The notes under the pieces were generated by a model. That model did no database searches. It was not told where the DNA came from and saw only the letters and a list, made by a program, of their open reading frames with translations. A stretch of DNA of 64,000 nt from NCBI GenBank assembly GCA_003130835.1, contig QEXX01000088.1, positions 1-64,000 on the forward strand, given 5' to 3'. Within the stretch, counting starts at the first letter, position 1; each line of letters begins with the position of its first letter. Position numbers and translations under genes: made by a program. This document shows positions 49,492 to 57,290 of this stretch, piece by piece. Source of the DNA: Anaerolineae bacterium. GTDB taxonomy: Bacteria > Chloroflexota > Anaerolineae > Anaerolineales > UBA4823.

Positions 49492-50496
49492 TTAATTCTC
49501 CCCCACCAAGCGATTCAGGACACAGATAAGGGTTGCTTGTGCAATTGGTTGCAATCGATTGTTGTGTAAGTGTTTTCGTGCCAACTCAGCTTCCTGAGTC
49601 AGCATTGTCATGATGTATAAGGCAGCTCCGGTTTGATTGACCCACGCCACATAGCTTTGCCACTCCTCAGGCCGTTCGGCAAGGTTGTCGATTACCCTAC
49701 GGAAGGCAAGTTTCTGGTCGTCTGGTAGAACCTCAAGGGTATAAACTGTCGGCAAATTTTTATACCAGTTTAATGAGCGAGACAACGGGCTCTCACCCGC
49801 TTGTAGCCGGTGCCAATCTTCTAAATCGTCCAAAATTTGTAAAATCGACCCCACATGGGAACCAAAGTTCGCTAAATTCTTAACACAGCCTAGATCATCG
49901 GTTGCCATCCTCGCTCCTGCGTAGCAAGCCAAAGAAAAAAACGCACCCGATTTTTTTCGTAACATCTCGAGATAACTGGACAACGAAAATTCTTGGGTGG
50001 ATAAGTCCTGTTGTTGTCCCTCGCACATTTCCAACAGTCGCTCTTGAAAGCTCTTCAAGACGCTCGCAACGCGCCTCTTGTCATAATCCTGATCGAGCAA
50101 TGCCGTCAGAAGGGCATTTGCGATGAAAAAATAGCTTGAAGCTAGGTTTAACCATTCAGAAAAAGAATAAGGCGTATTGGCTAGGTCAACCCGCTGATCA
50201 AAATCTTGAACGCTATCCATCAAGTCGGCAGCAAGATAAAACAAGTACCACGCTGCGCTGATCTCAGGCGGGAAATGATCGCTTCCCCCACAAGCTTGAT
50301 AGGACAAACGGGGAAAAAGCAAGGTCAAATTACTATTCGAGAAAGATTGAGGACGCGGCGAAAGGCGCGACAAACTTTTCCATATCACCTCCTTAAATGG
50401 AGGCGATATGGAAAAGTTCGCAAAATAAGATTGAATAGTACGAAAAACTAAGTCTAACTCTCGGTTGACAAGCGACTCAAGCTCGTCTATCGCCAT
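49492..50496 (-). CDS. ComQ-like isoprenyl transferase / polyprenyl synthetase homologue
   Basis: A 334-residue all-helical protein of the class I isoprenoid synthase fold. The first Asp-rich motif reads DLMDSVQDFD (near residue 92), so the canonical second Asp is Ser. GQQQDL (near residue 160) is the conserved Gly-Gln-x-x-Asp helix, and QILDDLEDW (near residue 220) is the second Asp-rich motif. The DLMD motif resembles ComQ, which prenylates a Trp of the ComX pheromone, more than long-chain prenyl synthases. Its ATG lies inside the Trp-70 codon of the upstream peptide gene, with no ribosome binding site, so translation is coupled. Substrate is inferred from context. Confidence 0.75.
   Translation of the reverse strand: MAIDELESLVNRELDLVFRTIQSYFANFSISPPFKEVIWKSLSRLSPRPQSFSNSNLTLLFPRLSYQACGGSDHFPPEISAAWYLFYLAADLMDSVQDFDQRVDLANTPYSFSEWLNLASSYFFIANALLTALLDQDYDKRRVASVLKSFQERLLEMCEGQQQDLSTQEFSLSSYLEMLRKKSGAFFSLACYAGARMATDDLGCVKNLANFGSHVGSILQILDDLEDWHRLQAGESPLSRSLNWYKNLPTVYTLEVLPDDQKLAFRRVIDNLAERPEEWQSYVAWVNQTGAALYIMTMLTQEAELARKHLHNNRLQPIAQATLICVLNRLVGEN
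50373..50418. repeat. 46-base inverted repeat inside the ComQ-like gene
   Basis: AACTTTTCCATATC (50373-50386) pairs perfectly with GATATGGAAAAGTT (50405-50418). After one mismatch, CCTCC and GGAGG extend the stem around a TTAAAT loop. It lies about 80-125 bases into the coding sequence. On the transcribed strand no T-run follows, so it is not an intrinsic terminator. Confidence 0.85.
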
Positions 50497-50702
50497 CCGA
50501 GATACATTGAAGCCACTTCCTGCATTGAGATGAGGTTGCCATCCGCTCGAGTGGATCGTCGCAAGCCATGCGTGAGGAAGGCCTTCTCTTCGTAACTCAG
50601 TTGAATCCCTTTCTCCGCTAAGGCGCCTTCAGGGTCTGTCTGCAGACGCGCAGCAAACTCTGAATCGGTAGAAAGTTGGTAGACGACTTGGGCGAGTGTC
50701 AT
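50487..50702 (-). CDS. 71-residue precursor-like peptide ending in Gly-Trp-Arg
   Basis: Small, soluble, no signal peptide. Residues about 10-45 (LSTDSEFAARLQTDPEGAL and KGIQLSYEEKAFL) match the DPE-x-AL--GI-LS-EE pattern of leader regions in Nif11/NHLP-type ribosomal peptide precursors. The C-terminus is a short variable-looking stretch ending in YLGWR with Trp70 penultimate, recalling ComX, whose near-terminal Trp is prenylated by ComQ. A strong promoter and AAGGAG site precede it. It is the first gene of the operon and overlaps the ComQ-like gene by 10 bases. A real gene is very likely; its role as a modified signal is inferred. Confidence 0.78.
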   Translation of the reverse strand: MTLAQVVYQLSTDSEFAARLQTDPEGALAEKGIQLSYEEKAFLTHGLRRSTRADGNLISMQEVASMYLGWR

Positions 50703-50753
50703 TTTACCTTTCTCCTTGAATAAAGATATAATATGGTTTGAAATAACAATTTC

Positions 50754-50782
50754 TATTTACCATAAATTGGAGTAAAAGTCAA
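50754..50782 (-). promoter_or_regulatory. Promoter of the peptide-prenyltransferase-kinase operon
   Basis: Minus strand: TTGACT (50777-50782), 17-base spacer, TAAATA (50754-50759) preceded by TGG, an extended -10. Transcription would start about 45 bases before the peptide ATG. Confidence 0.75.
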
Positions 50783-50789
50783 GTATTTT

Positions 50790-50803
50790 CCCTAAATATA
50801 GGG
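50790..50803. promoter_or_regulatory. Palindrome A upstream of the peptide operon
   Basis: CCCTAAATATAGGG, an inverted repeat with one mismatched pair, eight bases upstream of the operon -35 box. It resembles palindrome B 31 bases away, so both may bind one regulator. Confidence 0.55.
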
Positions 50804-50819
50804 CAAGAAGCATCTACAA

Positions 50820-50835
50820 CCCCAATATATTGGGG
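50820..50835. promoter_or_regulatory. Palindrome B in the divergent intergenic region
   Basis: CCCCAATATATTGGGG, a perfect 16-bp palindrome 45 bases upstream of the MBL-fold gene start. Its centre is 31 bases (about three helical turns) from that of palindrome A. Confidence 0.65.
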
Positions 50836-50879
50836 GTATAAACAAAATATTTTGCAAACACAGAATTAGGAGCAAGGAT

Positions 50880-51779
50880 ATGTCTCTCGAACGAGTTGTA
50901 ACCATTGACCTCAATTTTTTTGGTTTTCCAGGTGCCATTGCCTCTTACCTCGTGCACCTCCCTCATCAAGCCGTCCTGATTGAACCGGGACCCGCAACCA
51001 CCATTCCCACCCTCAAGCAGACTTTGGCAGATTTGGACCTTACGCCATCTGACATCCGCGATGTGTTTATTACGCATATTCATCTGGATCACGCCGGAGC
51101 AGCGGGGTGGTTGGCAGAGCAGGGCGCAACCATCCACGTTCATCCCAAAGGTGCCCCGCATCTGATCAATCCAGAAAAATTACTGCAAAGTGCCAGCCGG
51201 ATCTACGGGGAATTTATGGATACCCTATGGGGCGAATTCAAGCCGGTGTCCGAGAGCAACATTCACATCCCCCAAGACAACGAGAGGGTATCGATTGATG
51301 GCTTTTCTTTTCAAGTTCTAGACACTCCGGGACATTCCAATCACCATTACTCGATCCTCTTTGAAGGGGTTCTCTTTTCCGGAGATATTGGGGGAATTCG
51401 AGTAGGGAACACTCCTCACATCGAGCTTCCAACTCCACCGCCAGAGTTCAACCCCCAAACGTGGCGGGCTAGCCTTTTGCGCCTGCAGGAATTGGAACTG
51501 CGAGCCATTGCGCCGACCCACTTTGGCATCTATACCGATGTTCAATATCATCTTGACCATCTATTAAGACAATTGGATCAGCTCGAAGAGTGGTTGGAGA
51601 CTCAAATGTCATCTAACCCCTCAATTGAGGAACTAAGTGAGGCTTTAGGGCAGTGGCTTAACGCTCAGGGAAGAAGCCAACTGCCCCAATCTTATCAACC
51701 GTACTTTACCTACCTAAACCCAACTTGGATGAGCGCCGCCGGCATTTACCGCTATTGGCATAAAGTCCGTCAAGCCTGA
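50880..51779 (+). CDS. MBL-fold metallohydrolase, divergent from the peptide operon
   Basis: A 299-residue metallo-beta-lactamase-fold hydrolase. The metal motif THIHLDHAG is at about residues 62-70, with further ligands in DTPGHSNHHYSILF, FSGDIGG and the C-terminal APTHFG. The C-terminal 70 residues are helical. No signal peptide. AGGAG lies seven bases before the ATG. It is transcribed away from the peptide operon and shares the twin palindromes with it, so coregulation is possible. Lactonase, glyoxalase and thioesterase activities are all conceivable. The final 10 bases overlap the convergent korB gene. Confidence 0.87.
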   Translation: MSLERVVTIDLNFFGFPGAIASYLVHLPHQAVLIEPGPATTIPTLKQTLADLDLTPSDIRDVFITHIHLDHAGAAGWLAEQGATIHVHPKGAPHLINPEKLLQSASRIYGEFMDTLWGEFKPVSESNIHIPQDNERVSIDGFSFQVLDTPGHSNHHYSILFEGVLFSGDIGGIRVGNTPHIELPTPPPEFNPQTWRASLLRLQELELRAIAPTHFGIYTDVQYHLDHLLRQLDQLEEWLETQMSSNPSIEELSEALGQWLNAQGRSQLPQSYQPYFTYLNPTWMSAAGIYRYWHKVRQA

Positions 51780-52822
51780 AAGATTCGATTAAGCTCGTCC
51801 AAAGTCTCCCGTTTCGGTCGTATCTGATCCTCACGCAGCCGATTCAGGGGCGTGTCGGTCAGTTGGTAGATATCCCACATGGACGGTTGATCGGGATCAA
51901 TGTAGATCAAGCCAGTAATTAAGCAGTTGCAACGGTTAGCTTCCTCTAGTACTTTCATCGCAGCTTCTCGATCGGTTGGGTCGTAATCTCTACCTAACTT
52001 CCGTAAAACGATAACAGAACCATCATGCAACTCAACTTCCCTTGTTTCGCCCTCATCGTATTCGAGCAGAATTTCTTCTGCGCGTGGCACATAAGATAAC
52101 TCATGTAAGGCTGTTTCGTGATTCTTTCCCCATGCGTAAGAATGGGTTGCAGTGTCAACGTTGTTAAACGTCACACACGGCGAAATGATGTCCAACACCG
52201 CAACGCCATTGTGGTTTAGTGCAGCTTTGATTAATTCCTTAACCTGTTTCGGATCGCCCGCAAATGAACGAGCCACAAAGGTAGCATGCCCTACCAGTGC
52301 CTCCCAAGCGATATCGATAGGCATATAGGGGTTGATACCATGGGATTTTAGCTCTAAACCTTGATCAGCAGTGGCCGAAAATTGGCCCTTGGTTAAGCCA
52401 TAAACCCCATTGTTCTCTACAATATAGACCAATCGCATATTGCGACGCAATAAGTGTTTGAACTGCCCCATACCAATACTAGCCGTATCTCCATCGCCAC
52501 TAACGCCAATCCCACGCAGCGTATGGTCAGCAAAAAGCGCTCCAGTTGCCAACGAAGGCATTCGCCCATGCAAGCCGTTAAAACCGAACGAACGATTGAG
52601 AAAATAAAATGGACTCTTGCTGGAACAACCAATGCCACTAAACTTAACAATCTCTTCCGGTAGTAAATTAAGCTCGTAGCAAGCAGCAATAATCTGGCTT
52701 GAGATCGAATTGTGACCACATCCCTGGCACAAGGTCGAAGGATTCCCCCGATAATCGGCTTTGGTTAAACCGATAGCGTTTACAACAACTCGGACATCTG
52801 TCGGAGAGGTATGCTCACTCAT
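51770..52822 (-). CDS. korB: 2-oxoacid:ferredoxin oxidoreductase, beta subunit
   Basis: A 350-residue thiamine-diphosphate-binding subunit. NPSTLCQGCGHNSI and SGIGCSSKSPFYF carry cluster and cofactor contacts; GRMPSLATGA, SGDGDTASIGMGQFKHLLRRN (with the Gly-Asp-Gly cofactor motif) and VENNGVYGLTKGQFSAT are typical of the 2-oxoglutarate or broad 2-oxoacid type. It overlaps korA by eight bases. The complex decarboxylates 2-oxoacids to acyl-CoA while reducing ferredoxin, in either direction. Confidence 0.93.
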   Translation of the reverse strand: MSEHTSPTDVRVVVNAIGLTKADYRGNPSTLCQGCGHNSISSQIIAACYELNLLPEEIVKFSGIGCSSKSPFYFLNRSFGFNGLHGRMPSLATGALFADHTLRGIGVSGDGDTASIGMGQFKHLLRRNMRLVYIVENNGVYGLTKGQFSATADQGLELKSHGINPYMPIDIAWEALVGHATFVARSFAGDPKQVKELIKAALNHNGVAVLDIISPCVTFNNVDTATHSYAWGKNHETALHELSYVPRAEEILLEYDEGETREVELHDGSVIVLRKLGRDYDPTDREAAMKVLEEANRCNCLITGLIYIDPDQPSMWDIYQLTDTPLNRLREDQIRPKRETLDELNRIFQA

Positions 52823-54650
52823 CTTGTTTCTCCTTAAGAAGGATAAAATCGTAGATCTGTTTTGCCGTCAATGGTAACCCATCGGTATAAGCATAGGAAA
52901 TCATCTTCGGCGCTAATTCTGGAAAATGCATTCGTAATAACTGATGCAACTGTCCGTCACGATTCATCTCAATAATATAGTTCCGTTCATATTGAGAACA
53001 AATTTCTTTTACGGTATCCGTAAACGGGTAAGAACGAATGCGAGTAAAATCACTCGCAATGCCTTCATCGTGCAAGAGTGCGCGTGCTTCGCGGATCGCT
53101 GGCTCAGTCGAACCAAAGCTGACCAAATTAATTTGTGCATTGGGCATTTCTTCTACGATCGGTTGAGGTAGCGATGGCTTGAGGGTCTCAAACTTCTTTT
53201 TCAACCGATTGAGCAAGGCATGCCAGTCTTCGGGAGCTTCCGAGTAATTGGCGTATTCATCATGTCCGGTTCCTCGAGTGAAATAAGCTGCTTTAGGATG
53301 TCGATTCCCAATCACAGTTCGATAGGGGACACCATCTCCATCGACATCCAAGTACCGCGCCCATTTTCCATTTAGCCGCTCTAAATCTTCCTCCCACAAT
53401 ACTTTTCCTCGCTGCATAGGGCGGTCCGGATACTCAAAGGGTTTTCCCATCCATTGATTCATGCCAAAATCCAAATCGGATAACACGATCACCGGCGTTT
53501 GATATTGCTCGGCTAGGTCAAAGGCTTTCCAAGCAAACTCAAAGCATTCGTTTACTGAACCCGGCATGAGAATAATATTCTGAGTATCACCATGGCCCAT
53601 AAACGCTACAAAGGTCAGATCACCTTGTGAAGTGCGGGTCGGCAAGCCGGTGCTGGGTCCAACCCGCTGAATGTCCCAAACCACGACTGGAACCTCAGCA
53701 AAATAACCCAAACCGAGGTACTCTGTCATTAAGCTCAAGCCCGGTCCAGAAGTTGAACTCATTGCCCGTAACCCACCCCATCCGGCACCAATTGCCATTC
53801 CAATGGCAGCCAGTTCATCTTCGGCTTGTACCACCACATACGTATTTTTGCCCGTCTCAGGGTCTTTTCGTAATTTCGGTAAATATGTTTGTAGACTCTC
53901 AGCTAAACTGGTCGCCGGCGTGATCGGATACCAAGAGACAAATTGAACGCCACCGTAAATGGCGCCTAAAGCGGCTGCAGTGTTTCCATCGGTAAGGATC
54001 AAACCGGCCGTGGCATTCATTGGCTCCAAGAAATACGGGTCTTTCTTTTCCAGGTTCTCTTTCGCCCACTGCGCCGCCAAAGAAACCACACCAAAGTTAA
54101 TCTCCACCGGTTTAGCCTTGCCCTTAAAGTGAAACTCGAGCGCTTGACGGATTTTGTCTAAATCAATCCCGATCATTTGGGCTAAGATACCCACATAAAC
54201 CATATTTGCCACATAATCTTTTAAGTAAGCTGGGATGTCCACCTGTCGAATGAGTTGCTTCACCGGCATGGGATACGTCACAATGTCCTCGCGCGTGATC
54301 GGTAAGCGAATATCGTCGGCATAAAAGAAAGCCCCACCCGGCTTTAACGAGGCTAAATCTTGGGTGAAAGTTGCCGGATTCATCGAAATCAAAAGATCCG
54401 CCTCGCGTTTGCGCGCCACAAATCCATGTTTGTTGACTCGAATGGTGTACCAGGTAGGTAATCCTTGAATATTTGAGGGAAAGATGTTTTTCCCTGAAAC
54501 CGGAATTCCCATCTTGAAGATGGCACGTAAAATCGCAGCATTAGAAGTCTGCGAACCAGAGCCATTCACAGTAGCGACCGTAATCGAGAAATCATTGATG
54601 ATTTTCGTCCCTGTCTCTATTTGCTCATCCGTAAGAATCTTTGTTTTCAT
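52815..54650 (-). CDS. korA: 2-oxoacid:ferredoxin oxidoreductase, fused gamma-alpha subunit
   Basis: About 611 residues. The N-terminal third is the gamma domain (VNGSGSQTSNAAILRAIFKMGI, IQGLPTWYTIRV). The rest is the alpha subunit: TDGNTAAALGAIYGGVQFVSWYPITPATSLAE, AEDELAAIGMAIGAGWGGLRAMSSTSGPGLSLM and LSDLDFGMNQW, followed by the transketolase C-terminal-like part (NLVSFGSTEPAIREA). The ATG at 54650 follows AAGGAG; the TTG three bases upstream is an unlikely start. Fusion of gamma to alpha is common for Kor-type enzymes. Works with korB. Confidence 0.93.
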   Translation of the reverse strand: MKTKILTDEQIETGTKIINDFSITVATVNGSGSQTSNAAILRAIFKMGIPVSGKNIFPSNIQGLPTWYTIRVNKHGFVARKREADLLISMNPATFTQDLASLKPGGAFFYADDIRLPITREDIVTYPMPVKQLIRQVDIPAYLKDYVANMVYVGILAQMIGIDLDKIRQALEFHFKGKAKPVEINFGVVSLAAQWAKENLEKKDPYFLEPMNATAGLILTDGNTAAALGAIYGGVQFVSWYPITPATSLAESLQTYLPKLRKDPETGKNTYVVVQAEDELAAIGMAIGAGWGGLRAMSSTSGPGLSLMTEYLGLGYFAEVPVVVWDIQRVGPSTGLPTRTSQGDLTFVAFMGHGDTQNIILMPGSVNECFEFAWKAFDLAEQYQTPVIVLSDLDFGMNQWMGKPFEYPDRPMQRGKVLWEEDLERLNGKWARYLDVDGDGVPYRTVIGNRHPKAAYFTRGTGHDEYANYSEAPEDWHALLNRLKKKFETLKPSLPQPIVEEMPNAQINLVSFGSTEPAIREARALLHDEGIASDFTRIRSYPFTDTVKEICSQYERNYIIEMNRDGQLHQLLRMHFPELAPKMISYAYTDGLPLTAKQIYDFILLKEKQDE

Positions 54651-54675
54651 CAAAAACTCCTTAAGTCACTGATCT

Positions 54676-55611
54676 CTATTCGAAATCGGTAAAGTAGAAA
54701 GGTAATCTTTGTAAAGCTTGTCCTAATCGGGTTCCATACCAAAAGATTAGCTTTCCATCAATTTGCTTGATTGCATTTCTTTCCACAGCGGTTACACCAC
54801 AGAATTTCTGCTTCAGATCTTGCACATTGATGCGATCAAAAGGGTAAGGTTCTGAAGGTAACAGGATTAAGTTCGGATTGGCGTGGATAATTGTCTCGGT
54901 GCAAATCTTATCATAACGGGTATCCCTAATCCCTATTTTTTGGTGCTCCGAGAACGCTGGTTGATTCTCTTCCTCAAAGTCATGTCTCCCAAAACAATTT
55001 TTGGCGCCAAAAAGGGATAACAAGTTGGCTGCGTAAGTTCGATCGTCAAATACCATCCAGACATCCTGACCCTGATTGACCTCATACCAAATCGGGCAGA
55101 AATAGCGGATATCGGGGGAATACTCCTGCCAACTCGAACGCACATATTCCAACAATTGCTCAATTGAGCGCACCTTGAGAAAGGCTTGCTTCGAGCGGAA
55201 ACCTTCGGAGAGTTGATAAAGAAACCAAATTGTCTCATCAACCGTTGTTGGAAAAACAATCCAAACCGGAATCCCTCTCTTTACAAGTTGAAACAAATCG
55301 AGAGGAGAATTTTCTTCCAACCCCGCAATAATAAGATCCGGAGCTAAACGAACTATCCTCTCAATATCGATTGTCGCCGGTCCGCCAACCCGCTCAATCC
55401 GCCTCTCCCCCATTGGTTCGGGGCAATAAGAGGTGATTCCGAGCAGTGCATCCCCAAAACCAAGTTCAATGATGCTTTCTGTAATGGAAGGCACAAGGGA
55501 GACGATTTTCTGCGGGATATAGCTTACCGGCCAGGTAAAGCATTGCTCCAAAGCGGCCGCCATGCCCTCTAGTTGTTTGGTTGAGGCGATCCCTTGACCT
55601 TGTCCACCCAT
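54676..55611 (-). CDS. TroA/BtuF-like metal-receptor-fold protein without signal peptide
   Basis: A 311-residue protein with the helical-backbone metal receptor fold: IPQKIVSLVPSITESIIELGFGDALLGITSYC, VGGPATIDIERIVRLAPDLIIAG, and a C-terminal LLPSEPYPF. This is the fold of periplasmic cobalamin or iron-siderophore binding proteins (BtuF, FhuD). However, there is no signal peptide or lipobox and no transporter gene nearby, so it is probably cytoplasmic. Its start is four bases after the stop of the PIG-L gene and 25 bases before korA. Possible roles are cytosolic corrinoid or metal handling; none is proven. Confidence 0.78.
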   Translation of the reverse strand: MGGQGQGIASTKQLEGMAAALEQCFTWPVSYIPQKIVSLVPSITESIIELGFGDALLGITSYCPEPMGERRIERVGGPATIDIERIVRLAPDLIIAGLEENSPLDLFQLVKRGIPVWIVFPTTVDETIWFLYQLSEGFRSKQAFLKVRSIEQLLEYVRSSWQEYSPDIRYFCPIWYEVNQGQDVWMVFDDRTYAANLLSLFGAKNCFGRHDFEEENQPAFSEHQKIGIRDTRYDKICTETIIHANPNLILLPSEPYPFDRINVQDLKQKFCGVTAVERNAIKQIDGKLIFWYGTRLGQALQRLPFYFTDFE

Positions 55612-55614
55612 TGT

Positions 55615-56352
55615 CTATCCCAATCTGATGCGACGAAAGGCTTCTTCGTAACGTGGCTGCTCTTCAGTAGTATCCTTTGCGAATCGTTTTTTCATCCGCT
55701 CCCTTAGAGCTGCTTCGTCTGCAATTTGACTCCTGTGGAACAAGATAGCTTGGATCTTCCGTTCCCATAGAGATGTAACATCTAGGATCACATTCGGCTC
55801 TACCGCTAAACTTACCCAGACCTCCCGCACAATATGGGGCTCAAGGCCCTCTTCTAGCAGTTCTGGGAAGTATAGATGATCACGGGCAGCCGGGAAAATA
55901 GCATCCACACACGCTTGGCCTGCAGCACGGTGATCGGGATGATTAATGCGCTCATCTCCAACAAAGAGCAATTGGGGGTCACAGGTGACAACCACATCCG
56001 GCTGTTCCTGGCGAATGACACGCGTAATGGCTTTGCGCAGTTGTAAGTCAGGCACCAGATAGCCATCCGGAAAATCCAAAAAACGCACCTGCTGAACTCC
56101 TAAATGAGATGCAGCCTGCATTTGCTCTTGATGACGAATACCACACAATTGCTCCCCGCTTATCTGTCGATCATGGGTGCCTTTATCCCCACAGGTCAAT
56201 AGACAATACGAAACCTGATGTCCAGCATCTGTCCAGCGAGCAATCGTAGCACCACAGAAAAACTCCGGGTCATCGGGATGGGCTAAAATCACTAAAATTC
56301 GTTGGACGGTTTCCCAACCTTCTGGTTGAAGAATCTTAACCATCGCTTTCAT
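55615..56352 (-). CDS. PIG-L (LmbE/BshB-type) deacetylase
   Basis: A zinc-dependent N-acetylglucosaminyl-type deacetylase of about 245 residues. The zinc site appears as AHPDDPEFFCGATIARW, GDKGTHD and the later NHPDHRAAGQA with a His-Pro-Asp-His motif. Family members act in bacillithiol, mycothiol or glycan synthesis; no partner is adjacent. The ATG at 56352 follows AAGGA closely, and an internal ATG three codons later is possible. A longer upstream frame would overlap ricT by 85 bases and is less likely. Confidence 0.87.
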   Translation of the reverse strand: MKAMVKILQPEGWETVQRILVILAHPDDPEFFCGATIARWTDAGHQVSYCLLTCGDKGTHDRQISGEQLCGIRHQEQMQAASHLGVQQVRFLDFPDGYLVPDLQLRKAITRVIRQEQPDVVVTCDPQLLFVGDERINHPDHRAAGQACVDAIFPAARDHLYFPELLEEGLEPHIVREVWVSLAVEPNVILDVTSLWERKIQAILFHRSQIADEAALRERMKKRFAKDTTEEQPRYEEAFRRIRLG

Positions 56353-56372
56353 GGATCCTTCTTGATGGGTCT

Positions 56373-57278
56373 TCACTTCCCACAAGCGCACCCCCCGTTT
56401 CCATTGGACTGACAGGGCGATTGGGCTTTCGCCTTCAATGCTTGCAATTCTTCCCAAGGTTCAAGTTGGTTAACCGGAAATTCTTTCTGGATTCCACTTG
56501 GAAACTCAACCACAACGCTTAGTTTCAACGGGTACACATCGACAACTTTTCCCTCACCCTGCGGGGTGACCACCTGTTTGCCGCGTTTTGGTAATTGTTT
56601 GCGTGCCTCAACGTATTGCTCATATTCATAGACCAAGCAGCAACGCAACCGTCCACACATGCCGGTAATCTCTGTGGGGGTGAGCGAAATCCCCTGTTCT
56701 TTTGCCATTTTGATCGAGATCGGGCTGAACTCGGTCAGAAATTGTGAACAGCAACGATTTTCTAAGCCACAAGCCCCAAGTCCCCCCATCAACTTGGCGA
56801 CATCGCGTGGACCAATCAGTCGCCACTCGATATTGACCTTCGGATACATCTTCTGAATGGCATTCCGCAATCGCTTCAAGTCAACTTTTCCCTCCATCTC
56901 ACTACTGTATAAGATAGAGACCTTCTCACCATCAAAGCTGAATTCAGCCGCAACAATTTTCAAGCCGTGATAGCCGAGTTCCTTTGCTTTCTCACGGCAG
57001 TTCACGACGATTTCCATTTCTTTTTTCTGATAAATCTGGCGTAAAACCAGATCGCGTGGGGTTGCTTTTCGTTGGATGGTCTTCCAAGTCCCTTCTGGTG
57101 GAGGAGGTGGATCCGATATAAACGCTATGACCTGTCCCACCTGTCTCCCTCGACTGGTCTCCACGACAGCAAAGTCACCAATCTGGATATCGGGACAGGT
57201 ACTGGCATTAAAGTGGTAAATTTTGCCTGCTTTTTGAAATCGAACACCAACAATTAGAGGTTTCGTCAGGACATCCAT
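56373..57278 (-). CDS. ricT: RicT/YaaT (PSP1-domain) protein
   Basis: A 301-residue cytoplasmic protein. The central PSP1 domain contains KAKELGYHGLKIVAAEFSFDG, GPRDVAKLMGGLGACGLENRCCSQF and GMCGRLRCCLVYEYEQY. The Cys-rich segments match RicT, which binds an iron-sulfur cluster and, with RicA and RicF in Bacillus, regulates RNase Y. The C-terminus ends CACGK, adding two cysteines. It lies 12 bases after mrp. RicA and RicF homologues are not visible here, so only the family name is secure. Confidence 0.9.
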   Translation of the reverse strand: MDVLTKPLIVGVRFQKAGKIYHFNASTCPDIQIGDFAVVETSRGRQVGQVIAFISDPPPPPEGTWKTIQRKATPRDLVLRQIYQKKEMEIVVNCREKAKELGYHGLKIVAAEFSFDGEKVSILYSSEMEGKVDLKRLRNAIQKMYPKVNIEWRLIGPRDVAKLMGGLGACGLENRCCSQFLTEFSPISIKMAKEQGISLTPTEITGMCGRLRCCLVYEYEQYVEARKQLPKRGKQVVTPQGEGKVVDVYPLKLSVVVEFPSGIQKEFPVNQLEPWEELQALKAKAQSPCQSNGNGGCACGK

Positions 57279-57290
57279 ACCGCTATATTC

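Noticed and set aside
50373-50418. An intrinsic terminator or a small insertion-element end.
   Set aside because: There is no T-run on the transcribed strand, and no second copy or target duplication is visible in the window.
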